64,000 nucleotides of DNA from Pandoraea commovens (GCF_902459615.1 NZ_CABPSA010000006.1:186001-250000), one strand, 5' to 3'; positions 52,734 through 63,012 are shown, numbered from the stretch's first letter. Notes: generated from the sequence alone by a model not told the origin. Translations and numbers: made by a program.

Positions 52734-52859
52734 TCGATTTCGCGGGGCTCGCGGGCCAGAGAAGTGGGGGCAAAGGCTTGCACGAGCGTTCATCATCGCA
52801 CGATGAAGACACTTAGGCGAACTGATCACGGTGGCGCGCGCACCGTCGGACGCAAAAGC

Positions 52860-52890
52860 AAAGGCGTGTCCCGATGCAGGACACGCCTTT
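52860..52890 (-). terminator. Intrinsic terminator after the MHS transporter gene
   Basis: A perfect 12-bp stem AAAGGCGTGTCC/GGACACGCCTTT with a 7-base loop. On the minus strand it continues into a T-rich run. It lies 57 bases past the transporter stop. Confidence 0.85.
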
Positions 52891-52946
52891 TCATGGCTTA
52901 TTTTGGCGCCGCTTCCTCGTAAGCGGCGTCGTGCGTCAGATGACGA

Positions 52947-54275
52947 TCAGTGCTCCGTCACTCCGGCGCCGTGCCACACTTGCTGGCGACGCTTGCGACT
53001 GCCGATCCACGCGGCCGACAGCGCACTGATGAGCCCCGCCACCAACACGTAGATGCAGATCATCCACGGCTCGCCGCCATTCTTCTGCAACAGGTACGTG
53101 GCGATGATCGGGCTCAGGCCGCTCGCGAAGATGCCCGAGAACTGATAGACGAACGAGATGCCGGTATAGCGAACCTTTGCGTCGAACAGTTCGGAGAAGA
53201 GTGCGGCTTCGGGACCGTAGACCGACGCGTAGATCACGCCCAACGGGATGACGATGGACAGCCACACGAGCATCACATTGCCGCCGCTCGCCTTCATCAG
53301 CCAGAACCCGCCGAACGACGACAGGCCGGTCGCGAGCGAACCCCAGAAGTAGATACGCGTGCGGCCGATACGGTCGGAGAGCTTGCCGAAAAACGGAATG
53401 GTGAAGATCATCACGAACGCGGCCGCCATCACGCCGGTCAGTGCTTCGGTCTGCGAGAGCTTGAGCGTTTGCGTCAGGTAGGCAATCGAGAACACGCCGA
53501 AGATGTTGAAGAACACGCCGTCGATGAAGCGCGCCCCCATCCCGGCCAGCACGTTGCCGGGGCTCTTCGTGAGCACTTCTTTGATGGGAATCTTGATCTC
53601 GGCGCCCGCCTTCTTGATCTTTGCGAACTCCGGCGTTTCCATCACGTTCAGGCGAATGTACATACCGATGGCGACGAGCCCGACCGACAGGAAGAACGCT
53701 ACGCGCCAGCCCCACGCGAGGAACTGCGCGTTCGTCAGCGTGTACGACAGCACGGCCACCACACCCGAGGCGAGACACAGGCCGAGCGCGAGACCGACCT
53801 GCGGAATGCTCGCGTAATAGCCGCGCTTTTCCTTCGGCGCGTATTCGAACGCCATGAGCACCGCACCGCCCCATTCGCCGCCGAGGCCGATGCCTTGCAA
53901 CACCCGCAGCAACAGCAGCAGAATCGGCGCCCACAAGCCGATCTGCGCATACGTGGGCACCAGCCCGATGAGCATGGTAGCGATACCCATGATGGTGAGC
54001 GTCATCACGAGCATGCTCTTGCGTCCGAGCTTGTCGCCGAAGTGACCGAAGATCACGCCGCCGAGCGGACGGCTCAGGAAGCCCACCGCGAACGTGCCGT
54101 AGGCGAGCATCGTCGAGATGAGCGGATCGCTGCCGGGGAAATAGAGCTTGTTAAACACGATGCCTGCGACGACACCGTACAGAAAGAAGTCGTACCACTC
54201 GATGGTGGCGCCGATGAGGCTGGCGACGACGACACGGCGCATCTGCCGCGCGTCGGTCCTGGTCGATGCATTCAT
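52947..54275 (-). CDS. MFS transporter, metabolite:proton symporter (MHS) family
   Basis: A 442-residue permease. The MHS family is shown by GATIEWYDFFLYGVVAGIVF in helix 1, GHFGDKLGRKSMLV, LLLRVLQGIGLGGEWGGAVLMAFEYAPKEKRG and GVYGPEAALFSELF-like loops. Members carry shikimate, citrate, proline/betaine or dicarboxylates. The partner gene is a GMC oxidoreductase 62 bases upstream on the same strand, so the transporter probably imports the alcohol or its acid product. The family and the operon are clear, but the substrate is not. Confidence 0.9.
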   Translation of the reverse strand: MNASTRTDARQMRRVVVASLIGATIEWYDFFLYGVVAGIVFNKLYFPGSDPLISTMLAYGTFAVGFLSRPLGGVIFGHFGDKLGRKSMLVMTLTIMGIATMLIGLVPTYAQIGLWAPILLLLLRVLQGIGLGGEWGGAVLMAFEYAPKEKRGYYASIPQVGLALGLCLASGVVAVLSYTLTNAQFLAWGWRVAFFLSVGLVAIGMYIRLNVMETPEFAKIKKAGAEIKIPIKEVLTKSPGNVLAGMGARFIDGVFFNIFGVFSIAYLTQTLKLSQTEALTGVMAAAFVMIFTIPFFGKLSDRIGRTRIYFWGSLATGLSSFGGFWLMKASGGNVMLVWLSIVIPLGVIYASVYGPEAALFSELFDAKVRYTGISFVYQFSGIFASGLSPIIATYLLQKNGGEPWMICIYVLVAGLISALSAAWIGSRKRRQQVWHGAGVTEH

Positions 54276-54337
54276 GGTTGTCTCCGAATCTTGTATTGGT
54301 TAGGGGCTAACGTGACTGATATGACTGACGCGACTGA

Positions 54338-56002
54338 CTACCCTGCCAGGGCGACTTCCGCCGATGCCTCCTCGCGACTGCGGATGTCTTCCTGCATGCC
54401 CGACGCGCGCTTCCGGTCTTCGAGAATCATGTCGGCCGCCTTCTCGGCAATCATGATGGTCGGTGCATTCGTGTTGCCCGACACCAGCTCGGGCATGATC
54501 GACGCGTCCACGACGCGAAGCCCCGCGAGTCCATGCACGCGCAGACGATCGTCGACGACGGCCATGCTGTCGTCGCCCATCTTGCAAGTGCCCGCCGGGT
54601 GATAGATCGATTGGCTGAACTGACGCGCGGCCTGGAGCAACTCGTCGTCACTCTGGTACTGCGCACCGGGAATGAATTCGCTGATGATGTGCGGCGCGAG
54701 CGACGGGGCGGCCGCGATGCGACGCGCCACCTTGATGCCGTCGGTCACCACGCGATGGTCGCGCTCGTCGGACAGATAGTTCGCGTGAATCACCGGGTAT
54801 TGCAGCGGATCGTTGGAACGGATCTCGACGCTGCCCCGGCTGAACGGGCGCAACTGGCAGACGGATGACGTAAAGGCGGAGAAGCGATGTGCGCCCTGTC
54901 CGGGCTTGTCCGCCGACAACGGTTGCATGTGGAACTGGATGTCGGGGCGCGTGACGTCGGGCCGCGAGCGCGTGAAGATCGTCACCTGACTGGCGGCCAG
55001 CGTGAGCGGACCGGTGCGGAACAGCGCATATTGCAAGCCGATGAGCGCTTTGCGCAACGGGTTGTTCACCTCGTCGTTGAGCGTGCGCTCGCGGGTCTTG
55101 AAAACGAGTCGCACTTGCAGGTGATCCTGGAGGTTCTGACCGACGCCGGGCAACACATGTCGCAACGCGACACCGGCCTTCGCGAGAACCGTCGTCGGCC
55201 CCACGCCTGAGTTCTGCAACAACTGCGGCGAACCGATGGCCCCGGCGGCAAGAATCACTTCCACTCTGGCGCGCGCCTTCTTGCGCTGGCCGTCCTGCAA
55301 GTACTCGACGCCCACCGCGCGTTTGCCTTCGAACAGCACGCGGCAGGTTTGTGCGCGCGTCTCCACGATCAGGTTGCGACGCTCGCGTACCGGCTTGAGA
55401 AAGCCCTTCGCCGTGCTCCAGCGAAAGCCCTTGAAGGCCGTCTGCTGAAAATAGCCGACGCCTTCCTGCGTTGCGCCGTTGTAGTCCTCGTTGAAGGGGA
55501 TGCCGGTGTCCTTCGCGGCGGCGATGAAATGCTCCGCGATGGGACGGCGCAGTCGCAGGTCCGAGACCTTGAGCGGACCGCCCACGCCGTGATACTCGTT
55601 AGCACCATGTTCCTGATCTTCCGACTTGCGGAAGTAGGGCAGCACGTCCGCGTAACCCCATCCGCGATTGCCGAGGTCTGCCCAATGATCGTAGTCCTCG
55701 CGCTGACCGCGCACGTACAGCAGGCCGTTGAGCGAACTGGAGCCGCCGAGCACCTTGCCGCGCGGCCAGTCGATCTGACGATCCGCCACGTTGGCATCGG
55801 CTTCGGTGCGATAGCACCAGTCCAGCGCCGGGTTGTGCATGGTCTTGAAGTAGCCGACCGGCACGTGAATCCAGGGATTGCTATCGGGGCCGCCGGCTTC
55901 GAGCAGCAGCACCCGGTTCGCGGGATCTGCGCTGAGACGATTGGCGAGCACGCATCCGGCAGAGCCCGCGCCGACGATCAGATAGTCCACCTCATGTTCC
56001 AT
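54338..56002 (-). CDS. GMC-family flavin alcohol dehydrogenase (choline dehydrogenase-like)
   Basis: A 554-residue FAD protein with YLIVGAGSAGCVLANRLS at the N-terminus, the GMC signature 1 GGSSSLNGLLYVRGQREDYDHWADLG and signature 2 GAIGSPQLLQNSGVG. The catalytic His lies in YHPAGTCKMG, and a paired Asn follows near VSGNTNAPTIM. BetA/AlkJ-type members oxidise primary alcohols, choline or polyethylene glycol. It starts an operon with the MHS transporter, and an IclR gene diverges upstream with the dyad at 56052 just before its start. Confidence 0.93.
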   Translation of the reverse strand: MEHEVDYLIVGAGSAGCVLANRLSADPANRVLLLEAGGPDSNPWIHVPVGYFKTMHNPALDWCYRTEADANVADRQIDWPRGKVLGGSSSLNGLLYVRGQREDYDHWADLGNRGWGYADVLPYFRKSEDQEHGANEYHGVGGPLKVSDLRLRRPIAEHFIAAAKDTGIPFNEDYNGATQEGVGYFQQTAFKGFRWSTAKGFLKPVRERRNLIVETRAQTCRVLFEGKRAVGVEYLQDGQRKKARARVEVILAAGAIGSPQLLQNSGVGPTTVLAKAGVALRHVLPGVGQNLQDHLQVRLVFKTRERTLNDEVNNPLRKALIGLQYALFRTGPLTLAASQVTIFTRSRPDVTRPDIQFHMQPLSADKPGQGAHRFSAFTSSVCQLRPFSRGSVEIRSNDPLQYPVIHANYLSDERDHRVVTDGIKVARRIAAAPSLAPHIISEFIPGAQYQSDDELLQAARQFSQSIYHPAGTCKMGDDSMAVVDDRLRVHGLAGLRVVDASIMPELVSGNTNAPTIMIAEKAADMILEDRKRASGMQEDIRSREEASAEVALAG

Positions 56003-56403
56003 ACCGCCTGTCTCCTGCTAAGCAATTCACGATGTTTTTCCCCGGAGGGATGAAACGATTCGTTTCGGTTTGTTTCGATCCAATGTCGGCGAGCGATGGG
56101 TGAATGCCAAGCGAAAAAAAGCCGGGAGACGGAAACTGAAACGGATTTCGCGCTTCGCGTCTCAGAACGAGGCGATTGTTGCAGCGCATCTGCGGGGTTT
56201 TACTGAGTCGGGGCGAGCATGCTGCGGCGGATGAGACGGACACCGATTGCATGACGTCAGGCGATCCTCACGGGTAATCCCGAGGCTGATCGACGTCAAA
56301 TAATTGGTATATTTTGTTTCTTTTATTGATCGTGGCGAATTTCGGACGGCGTGAATCGTCAGACTCCGGAAGACGATTCGAAGCGATGAAAGCAGGAGGC
56401 GGA
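56003..56403. other. Divergent gap between the GMC dehydrogenase and an IclR gene
   Basis: About 400 bases. It contains the dyad at 56052-56066 near the dehydrogenase start, a long stretch of lower GC around 56290-56335 (probable IclR promoter) and no other clear feature. Confidence 0.45.
56052..56066. promoter_or_regulatory. GAAACGA-T-TCGTTTC palindrome
   Basis: A perfect 15-bp palindrome ending 50 bases before the GMC gene's start codon, with a further TTGTTTCGATC half-site next to it. It is a likely IclR operator controlling the dehydrogenase-transporter operon. Confidence 0.65.
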
Positions 56404-57327
56404 ATGCACGGAACGCAAGGGGCGCGCGAGGGTGCTCGGGAATTGGGGGCACTCGACGACGCCGAGTTGCGCGCAAGCGACGAAGCGAGAAATCTGCGCG
56501 CGCTGGCCGTCATCGAACGGCTCGCCATGGCCGGACAGCCTTACACGTTGTCGCAGCTCGCCACGCGCCTGTCGATTCCGAAGGCAACGCTCATGCGCCT
56601 TATCGAGGCGCTGGAAGTCTGCGGCTACGTCTCGCATGTGCCGGATTCGCGCGGCTCGGAGCGCGGGCTGTCGCTAGGTCCGCGGGCGGCGAGGCTCGCC
56701 CTCGTCACGCTGGCGAACAACAACTTCACGCGCGCGGCGCGCTCGCTGCTGCGTGCGCTCGTCGACCGCGTCGGCGAAACCGTCAACCTCACGGCGCTCG
56801 ACGGCGACGAGGTGCTCTACATCGAACGTGTGGAAACGAACGAGCCGTTGCGCATGCAGATGCATCCCGGCATGCGCGTGCCGCTGCATTGCACAGCGAG
56901 CGGCAAACTGTTCCTGTCGCAAATGCCGGTGGCGGAGCGTCGCGCGGTGATTTCGCGACTGTCGCTCAAACGCATGACGCCGCGCACGATTACCGACGCG
57001 AGCTTGCTTGAAGCGGAACTCGACCGGCTGGCGGCGCGTGGCATCGGCATCGATAACGAAGAGTTCGTGCGCGGTATGGTCGCCGTAGGCGTGCCCGTGC
57101 GTGCGCCGGAGGACGGACACGTGCGCGCGGTACTCGCCGTGCATGGCCCGACAGCGCGCGTCACGCTGGAGCAACTGATGGGATTGGTGCCGACGCTACG
57201 TGAGACGGCGACGGCGCTCGCGCCGCTGCTCGACTGGCAGCGGGCAAGCAAGGTAGAGGCGTTGGCGAAGCGGGCGGAAGCGGAAGACGGGAAGGCAGCC
57301 CAGGCGACCGAGAAGACAGAAAACTGA
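56404..57327 (+). CDS. IclR family regulator
   Basis: A 307-residue protein with a helix-turn-helix (NLRALAVIERLAMAGQPYTLSQLATRLSIPKATLMRLIEALEVCGYV) and an IclR effector domain (LYIERVETNEPLRMQMHPGMRVPLHCTASGKLFLSQMP). The ATG at 56404 has AGGAGG 4 bases before it and is preferred to 56386. It diverges from the GMC/MHS operon, which it probably regulates via the dyad at 56052. Its 3' end is only 4 bases from the next IclR gene, read the other way. Confidence 0.87.
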   Translation: MHGTQGAREGARELGALDDAELRASDEARNLRALAVIERLAMAGQPYTLSQLATRLSIPKATLMRLIEALEVCGYVSHVPDSRGSERGLSLGPRAARLALVTLANNNFTRAARSLLRALVDRVGETVNLTALDGDEVLYIERVETNEPLRMQMHPGMRVPLHCTASGKLFLSQMPVAERRAVISRLSLKRMTPRTITDASLLEAELDRLAARGIGIDNEEFVRGMVAVGVPVRAPEDGHVRAVLAVHGPTARVTLEQLMGLVPTLRETATALAPLLDWQRASKVEALAKRAEAEDGKAAQATEKTEN

Positions 57328-57331
57328 CGCG

Positions 57332-58120
57332 TCAGAACGTCTTCGCCAGTTCCTTTGCGGCTTCTTGCAGGCGCGGCACGAACTCCATCGCCTTGGACAG
57401 CGACGTGCGCGACACCGGTGCGTGCACGGCCACGGCGGCGATACATCCGCCGTCTTCCTTGAGGACGGGCGCGGCCACGCAGGCGATCCCCAACACGAAT
57501 TCTTCGTTATCGACGGCAATGCCTTTGTGCGCAATGCGGTCGAGTTCGCTTTCCAGCAGTTCGGGATCGGTGAGCGTGTTGGGCGTGAAGCGTTGCAGCT
57601 TCATCGCGCGCAGCAGCGCGGCGCGTTGCTCGCGGGGCATCATCGCCAGCAGCAGCTTACCGCTCGCGCTGCTGTGCGCGGGCACGTGCGAGCCGGGCTT
57701 GAGATCGAGACGCAGCGGCCACGGCGCTTCCATGCGGTCGAGGTACAGCACCTCGGTCTCATGCAGCATCGTGAGGTTGCACGTCTCGCCGAGGTCGGCC
57801 ACGAGACGGCCGAGAATCGCGTGACGCATACGGCGCGCGCCCGCTTGCATCATCACCCCGAGGCTCAGCTGCGCCAGGCGCGGGCCAATCACATAAGCGT
57901 TCTTCTGACCCGGTTCGCGAATCACGAGACCGCCCGCTTCGAGCGAGCCGAGCATGCGATGCAGCGACGCCTTGGGCATCTGGATATCGTGCGCCATGTC
58001 GGCAAGCGAGACGGGCGCATCGGCCGCCACCAGGTACTCCAGCAGTGCGAATGCCCGCAGGGTCGGGGTGTCTGCCTTGTTGTCTGACGGGGAGTCGTGG
58101 GCAATCGCTACATCGTTCAT
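57332..58120 (-). CDS. IclR family regulator
   Basis: A 262-residue protein with a helix-turn-helix (TLRAFALLEYLVAADAPVSLADMAHDIQMPKASLHRMLGSLEAGGLV) and an effector domain (VLYLDRMEAPWPLRLDLKPGSHVPAHSSASGKLLLAMMPREQ). It lies tail to tail with another IclR gene but differs from it in sequence. It diverges from cobS with 268 bases between and a small dyad at 58277, so cobS-cobT may be its target. The start at 58120 gives the usual family N-terminus. Confidence 0.87.
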   Translation of the reverse strand: MNDVAIAHDSPSDNKADTPTLRAFALLEYLVAADAPVSLADMAHDIQMPKASLHRMLGSLEAGGLVIREPGQKNAYVIGPRLAQLSLGVMMQAGARRMRHAILGRLVADLGETCNLTMLHETEVLYLDRMEAPWPLRLDLKPGSHVPAHSSASGKLLLAMMPREQRAALLRAMKLQRFTPNTLTDPELLESELDRIAHKGIAVDNEEFVLGIACVAAPVLKEDGGCIAAVAVHAPVSRTSLSKAMEFVPRLQEAAKELAKTF

Positions 58121-58276
58121 ATGCGCCGTTCCGGAAAATGGATCAGCGGTATTGTACCCAAACAGGTTATCGACCGGCATTGGCGGGGTCCAGATACATA
58201 AGGTTCGGTTAGGTTCGGCTTCAGTTCATTCGAATCTAGTCGACGCTATGGGGGACCGTCAATCAGTGTTTTAATT

Positions 58277-58289
58277 ATTCGGAACGAAT
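58277..58289. promoter_or_regulatory. ATTCG-GAA-CGAAT dyad before cobS
   Basis: 5-bp arms in an AT-rich region 100 bases upstream of cobS. A GGTTCGG repeat occurs nearby (58200-58220). It is a candidate IclR operator. Confidence 0.4.
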
Positions 58290-58388
58290 TGTATCTAAAA
58301 ATGGTTAACGCTATGATGCGCTGAAACTGCCCCGCATCTCGATGGGGCGTATTGCTTTTGTATTGCCTTGCCCTTTGGAGACGTCGTG

Positions 58389-59375
58389 ATGGAGATCGCA
58401 ACCCAACAGCCGGATCGCATGGTCGATGCCCGCACCGTATTCGGCATCGATACCGATCTTCAGGTACCGGCGTTCAGCGAGCGCGACGATCACGTGCCCG
58501 AGATCGATACGGCGTACCGCTTCAATCCGGACGTCACGCTGGCGATTCTGGCGGGCTTCATGAACAACCGGCGCGTGATGGTGCAGGGCATGCACGGCAC
58601 GGGCAAGTCCACGCACATCGAACAGGTGGCGGCGCGGCTGAACTGGCCGTGCGTGCGCGTGAACCTCGACGGCCACATCAGCCGCCTCGATCTGGTCGGC
58701 AAGGACGCCATCGTCGTGCGCGATGGCCATCAGATCACCGAGTTTCAGGAAGGCATCGTGCCGTGGGCGCTGCAACGCCCCGTCGCGCTGATCTTCGACG
58801 AGTACGACGCGGGACGTCCCGACGTCATGTTCGTCATTCAGCGCATTCTGGAGCGCGACGGCAAGTTCACGCTGCTCGACCAGAACCGTGTGATCCATCC
58901 GCATCCCGGCTTTCGCATGTTCGCGACGACCAACACCGTCGGTCTCGGCAATCTCAACGGTCTCTACCACGGCACGCAGGTGCTGAATCACGCGCAGATC
59001 GACCGCTGGAATGTGGTCGCGACGCTCAACTATCTCTCGCGTGAAGACGAAGCAGGCATCGTTCTCGCACGCGTGCCGGAACTGGATAACGACGCTGGCC
59101 GTGCACTGATCGAATCGATGGTCAGCGTGGCGGAACTCACGCGAAAGGGTTTTGCAACGGGCGATCTGTCCACGCTCATGTCGCCACGCACCGTGATCAA
59201 CTGGGCGGAAAACGTGGGCATCTTCCGCGACGCCGGTCTCGCGTTCCGTCTCACGTTCCTGAACAAGTGCGACGAAGCGGAGCGCGCCGTGGTAGCCGAG
59301 TATTACCAGCGCGCGTTTGGCCGCGAATTGCCGTCGACGGACGGCGGCCGCTCGCTGCTGGCCGATGCCTCATGA
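58389..59375 (+). CDS. cobS: CobS-like AAA ATPase (cobaltochelatase subunit)
   Basis: A 328-residue MoxR/CobS-family ATPase. Walker A is GMHGTGKST (residues 67-75), Walker B is [15 protein letters not shown], sensor 1 is [13 protein letters not shown], and the arginine finger region is [18 protein letters not shown]. coli-type B12 strains lack it, while aerobic B12 makers use CobS with CobT and CobN to insert cobalt into hydrogenobyrinate diamide. It ends in ATGA overlapping cobT. The start at 58389 has GGAG 9 bases before it. CobN is absent, so it may serve another chelatase or a VWA-ATPase assembly role. Confidence 0.9.
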   Translation: MEIATQQPDRMVDARTVFGIDTDLQVPAFSERDDHVPEIDTAYRFNPDVTLAILAGFMNNRRVMVQGMHGTGKSTHIEQVAARLNWPCVRVNLDGHISRLDLVGKDAIVVRDGHQITEFQEGIVPWALQRPVALIFDEYDAGRPDVMFVIQRILERDGKFTLLDQNRVIHPHPGFRMFATTNTVGLGNLNGLYHGTQVLNHAQIDRWNVVATLNYLSREDEAGIVLARVPELDNDAGRALIESMVSVAELTRKGFATGDLSTLMSPRTVINWAENVGIFRDAGLAFRLTFLNKCDEAERAVVAEYYQRAFGRELPSTDGGRSLLADAS

Positions 59376-61114
59376 CTATCTCAGAGCGCGAGGCGGCACG
59401 ACGCGCCGCACGCGGCGAGGCGTTGTGCGCCGCCACCGTACGCGCGCTGACCGGCGACGCCGCGTTGCACTACAGCGGGGCGCGCCTGTGCCGGAATATG
59501 CGACCGTTGCCGTTGCATGCGCCGCATCTGCAAACGTTGCCGCCGCCAGCGGACCCACTGACAACGTTGCGCGGTGCGGCGGACGGCGCGGCGCTTCGGC
59601 TGCGTCACAGCGACGCGGCATTGCATCGCCGTCTGCAACCGGATGCGCCGTTGGAGCGGCTGCTCTTCGAACTGCTGGAACAACTGCGCTGCGAGACGTT
59701 CATTCCCGCCGGTATGCCCGGCGTGGCCAGCAATCTGCGCGAGCGCTTCGAAGCGTGGTCGCGCGCAATGCATGCGACGGGCGTCGCGGACAGTCACGTG
59801 GGGTTGTTGCTGTACACGGTGGCACAGATGAGCTGGTCGCGACTGACCGGCTATCCGGTCATCGAAGACACGGAAGGGCTGATAGAAGCCACGCGTATGG
59901 CCATCGCGCCACGCATTGGCGGCGCGCTCGCCGGGATGCGTCGAACGCGCACCGACCAGGCGGCGTTCGCGGCGTACGCGTTGGAACTGGCCGCTGACAT
60001 CGCGGGCCTGATCCGTGCGGCGGGCGGTGAGCATGAGGAAGACGACGCGAAGGACGAGGAAGACGAGAAGGGCGTGCGCAATGCGTTCTCGCTGTTTCTC
60101 GATTTCGACGAGCAGGAAGACGAAGGCATCACGCTCGCGCACTCGGGCGACAGCCGTGTGCTGGCGGCGTCCGAGCAAGGCTATCGCGTGTTCACGAATC
60201 GCTACGATCGAGAGCTGTACGCGGGCACCCTCGTGCGCCGCGCGTTGCTGACCGAGTTCCGCGAACGGCTCGACGAGCGCATCGTTGCTCAGGCGATCAA
60301 TGTGCCGAGGCTGGCGCGCGCCCTCAAGGCGGCGCTCGCCGTGCCGCAACGCGACGGCTGGTCGTTCGGCGAAGAGCAGGGCCGTATCGACGGACGACGG
60401 CTTGCGCAACTCGTCAGTTCGCCCGCCGAGCGGCGTCTGTTCCGGCTGGAAAAGCACACGCTCATTGCCGAATCGATGGTGAGTTTTCTCATCGATTGCT
60501 CAGGGTCGATGAAGGCGCAGGTCGACGCCGTCGCGATGATTGTGGACGTCCTCTCCCGCGCGCTTGACGCGGCGGGCGTCACCAACGAAATTCTGGGCTT
60601 TACCACCGGTGCGTGGAATGGCGGACGCGCCCGCACCGACTGGCTCGCGCGTGGCAAACCGCGCTTTCCCGGTCGTCTCAACGAGGTTTCACACCTCATC
60701 TTCAAGGATGCTGTCACCAGTTGGCGACGCGCACGGACCGACATCGCGTCGCTGTACAAGGCCGACCTGTTCCGCGAGGGCGTGGATGGCGAGGCGGTCG
60801 AGTGGGCCTGTGAACGTCTGCGTTCGCGCAGCGTCAATCGACGTCTGCTGATCGTGATCTCCGACGGCAGCCCGATGGACGCCGCCACCAATCAGGTCAA
60901 CGACGAGCACTATCTCGACCATCACCTGCGTGAAGTCGTGGCGCAGCAGCAGGCGCGTGGCGACGTGGAAGTGTTGGGCCTTGGCGTTGGCCTCGATCTC
61001 AGCCCGTATTACCGGAATTCGCTTGCGCTCGATCTCACGTCGTCGCCCGACATGACGATGCTGGCGAAGCTGGTCGATTGGATCGGCAGCGGTGGACGTC
61101 GATCCGGCGACTGA
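59372..61114 (+). CDS. cobT: CobT-like VWA-domain protein (cobaltochelatase subunit)
   Basis: A 580-residue partner of CobS. The N-terminal 230 residues are CobT-specific. A highly acidic linker ([15 protein letters not shown]) separates them from a C-terminal von Willebrand A domain with the metal site DCSGSM (Asp375, Ser377, Ser379) and the later ISDGSPMD. The CobS-CobT ring drives cobalt insertion by CobN in aerobic B12 synthesis. Translation is coupled to cobS by ATGA overlap. A cobN gene or other cob genes are not visible in 3 kb on either side. Confidence 0.92.
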   Translation: MTISEREAARRAARGEALCAATVRALTGDAALHYSGARLCRNMRPLPLHAPHLQTLPPPADPLTTLRGAADGAALRLRHSDAALHRRLQPDAPLERLLFELLEQLRCETFIPAGMPGVASNLRERFEAWSRAMHATGVADSHVGLLLYTVAQMSWSRLTGYPVIEDTEGLIEATRMAIAPRIGGALAGMRRTRTDQAAFAAYALELAADIAGLIRAAGGEHEEDDAKDEEDEKGVRNAFSLFLDFDEQEDEGITLAHSGDSRVLAASEQGYRVFTNRYDRELYAGTLVRRALLTEFRERLDERIVAQAINVPRLARALKAALAVPQRDGWSFGEEQGRIDGRRLAQLVSSPAERRLFRLEKHTLIAESMVSFLIDCSGSMKAQVDAVAMIVDVLSRALDAAGVTNEILGFTTGAWNGGRARTDWLARGKPRFPGRLNEVSHLIFKDAVTSWRRARTDIASLYKADLFREGVDGEAVEWACERLRSRSVNRRLLIVISDGSPMDAATNQVNDEHYLDHHLREVVAQQQARGDVEVLGLGVGLDLSPYYRNSLALDLTSSPDMTMLAKLVDWIGSGGRRSGD

Positions 61115-61145
61115 CGCGGCACCCTCAACGCCGGACGCACCGCCG

Positions 61146-61925
61146 TCAGACCACCTCCATCACTGCGCTCACCATCAGATGTACGCCGAGCAGGATCAGC
61201 GTCATGAATGCGAGACGGCGTGTGGTGACGCCTGACAGCGGCGGGGGATGGCGTCGTGCGAACAGTGTGGCGAACGTGACGACGGGAAACGCGAACGCCG
61301 CTTGCCACCACATCGATGCGGGTAACTGCCCTGCGAAGGCGCTATAGGTCGTGCGGATCGTCGCAGTCACAGCGAAGAGCAGAATCAACGCGCAGCGAAT
61401 CTGGACCAGTGTGAGCGGCTGACGATAGAAGTAGAAAATCAGCGGCGGCCCGGAGATACCGAACATCCCGCTTAACAAACCGCCGAAGATGCCGCTCAGA
61501 AAGAAGCCCGTATCTGCGGAGCGCTCGGTCTTCGGCGCGGGACGCAGTGCCGAGCCGATGCCGCCATACAGCACGACCGCGCCCAGCAACAGATGCAGCA
61601 CATTGGAGGCCGTGCCGTTCAGATAATCGAACAACAGCACGCCGACCACGACCGACGGGATGATGCCGAGCGTTGCCGCCCGCACAGCCCGCCAGTCGAC
61701 GAGATGCAACGTGCCGGGTAATGCGAGCGCGCTGTTCACGAGCGTCACCAGACTCACGAGGATGGCGACGTCGGCCACGGGCGCCAGTCCGAAGCCACTG
61801 GCCCCGCCCAGTACGATCATCCCCAGCCCGAACCCCGTCACGGTCTGGAAGTACGTGGCGAAGCCCAGCAACATCATCAACGGAAGATGGGCCAGCAGCC
61901 CGGTCAGCATGACGTGCCCGGTCAT
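61146..61925 (-). CDS. tauE: TauE/SafE family sulfite exporter
   Basis: A 259-residue membrane protein with eight hydrophobic helices and two repeats containing the family glycine-rich segments QTVTGFGLGMIVLGG and FGGLLSGMFGISGPPLIFYFY. The family exports sulfite or sulfoacetate. It follows pta and xsc on the same strand, and those enzymes release sulfite from sulfoacetaldehyde, so removing sulfite is its likely role. It starts 47 bases after the pta stop inside a 10-bp tandem repeat. Confidence 0.88.
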   Translation of the reverse strand: MTGHVMLTGLLAHLPLMMLLGFATYFQTVTGFGLGMIVLGGASGFGLAPVADVAILVSLVTLVNSALALPGTLHLVDWRAVRAATLGIIPSVVVGVLLFDYLNGTASNVLHLLLGAVVLYGGIGSALRPAPKTERSADTGFFLSGIFGGLLSGMFGISGPPLIFYFYRQPLTLVQIRCALILLFAVTATIRTTYSAFAGQLPASMWWQAAFAFPVVTFATLFARRHPPPLSGVTTRRLAFMTLILLGVHLMVSAVMEVV

Positions 61926-61980
61926 ACCCGCTTATGTCCGCTCATACACACTCATACGCGCTCATACGCGCTCATGCACC
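61921..61980. repeat. Six 10-bp tandem repeats between pta and tauE
   Basis: Units of the form CTCATACGCG follow one another six times with small changes (61921-61980). The first carries the tauE start codon complement (CAT), and the last contains the pta stop complement. Units 3 to 5 are near-identical. The unit encodes no extra frame and would insert a spaced leader between two translated genes. Confidence 0.75.
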
Positions 61981-63012
61981 AATAGCGAGCGGCGACACAC
62001 CGGTCAGCTTGGCCCGCGCGGCTTGCGCTTGCACGCATGTCACGCCGATCACGTAGTAGATATCGTCGGCGCTGCACCCGCGCGACAAGTCGTTCGCGGG
62101 GCGGTTCAAGCCTTGCAACAGCGGGCCGATGGCCTTGGCACCGCCGATGCGTTCCGCCAGCTTGTAGCCGATGTTGCCCGCATCCAGACTTGGGAAAATC
62201 AGCGTGTTGGCGTGCCCTTCGATCTGCGAGTGCACGACTTTGCGCTGGGCGATTTCGGAGACGATGGCGGCGTCGAGCTGGACGTCGCCGTCGATGGCCA
62301 GTTGCGGCCGTGCTTCCTTGACGAGACGTGTCGCCTCTACCACCTTGTCGACGGCCGCATGCTTGGCGCTGCCGCTGGTGGAGAACGACAGCATGGCGAC
62401 ACGCGGCGGCTCCATGAGCAACGCCGCGGCGCTATCGGCCGCAGCGAGTGCAATTTGCGCCAGTTGTTCTGCATCGGGATCGACGACGAGCGCACAGTCC
62501 GAGAAGATCAGCCCGCCCTTCATCGTGTGGAACGGCTCGCAGAGCATCATCAGGAAGAAGCTCGACACGAGTTTGAACGACGGCTGCACGCCGATGATCT
62601 GAATCGCCATGCGGACCACGTCGGCCGTGGTGTTCACCGCACCCGCGACGGAGCCGTCGGCGTGGCCGAGGCGCACCATCATGTTGGCGAAGCCCAACGG
62701 CGTACGCATTTCCTCAAGCGCCTGCTCGCGCGTCATACCCTTCTTCGAGCGGATGCCGTACCAAATGTGCGAGAAGGCCTCGGTCATGTCTGACGTCGCC
62801 GGATCGATCAGTTCCATCCCGGCGAGATCGATGCGTGCCTCGCTGGCGGCGCGCTGCGTCCGGGCGATGTCGCCGACGAGCACGATGCGTGCAATGCCCT
62901 CACGCGTGGCGCGCGCGGCGGCTTCGAGCACGCGCGCGTCGTCCGCCTCGCACAGCACGATGCGCATCGGGGCACGGCGCGCGGTATCGATAATGCGGTT
63001 GATGGCTTTCAT
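61972..63012 (-). CDS. pta: Phosphate acetyltransferase (short form)
   Basis: A 346-residue enzyme consisting only of the phosphotransacetylase domain. [20 protein letters not shown] opens the fold, [24 protein letters not shown] and SSFFLMML form the active site, and [41 protein letters not shown] binds CoA and phosphate. It turns the acetyl phosphate made by Xsc into acetyl-CoA. Short Pta next to xsc is the standard taurine/sulfoacetaldehyde arrangement. Start 63012 is preferred to 63051 because the earlier codons overlap the poly-A part of the xsc terminator. Confidence 0.94.
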   Translation of the reverse strand: MKAINRIIDTARRAPMRIVLCEADDARVLEAAARATREGIARIVLVGDIARTQRAASEARIDLAGMELIDPATSDMTEAFSHIWYGIRSKKGMTREQALEEMRTPLGFANMMVRLGHADGSVAGAVNTTADVVRMAIQIIGVQPSFKLVSSFFLMMLCEPFHTMKGGLIFSDCALVVDPDAEQLAQIALAAADSAAALLMEPPRVAMLSFSTSGSAKHAAVDKVVEATRLVKEARPQLAIDGDVQLDAAIVSEIAQRKVVHSQIEGHANTLIFPSLDAGNIGYKLAERIGGAKAIGPLLQGLNRPANDLSRGCSADDIYYVIGVTCVQAQAARAKLTGVSPLAIGA

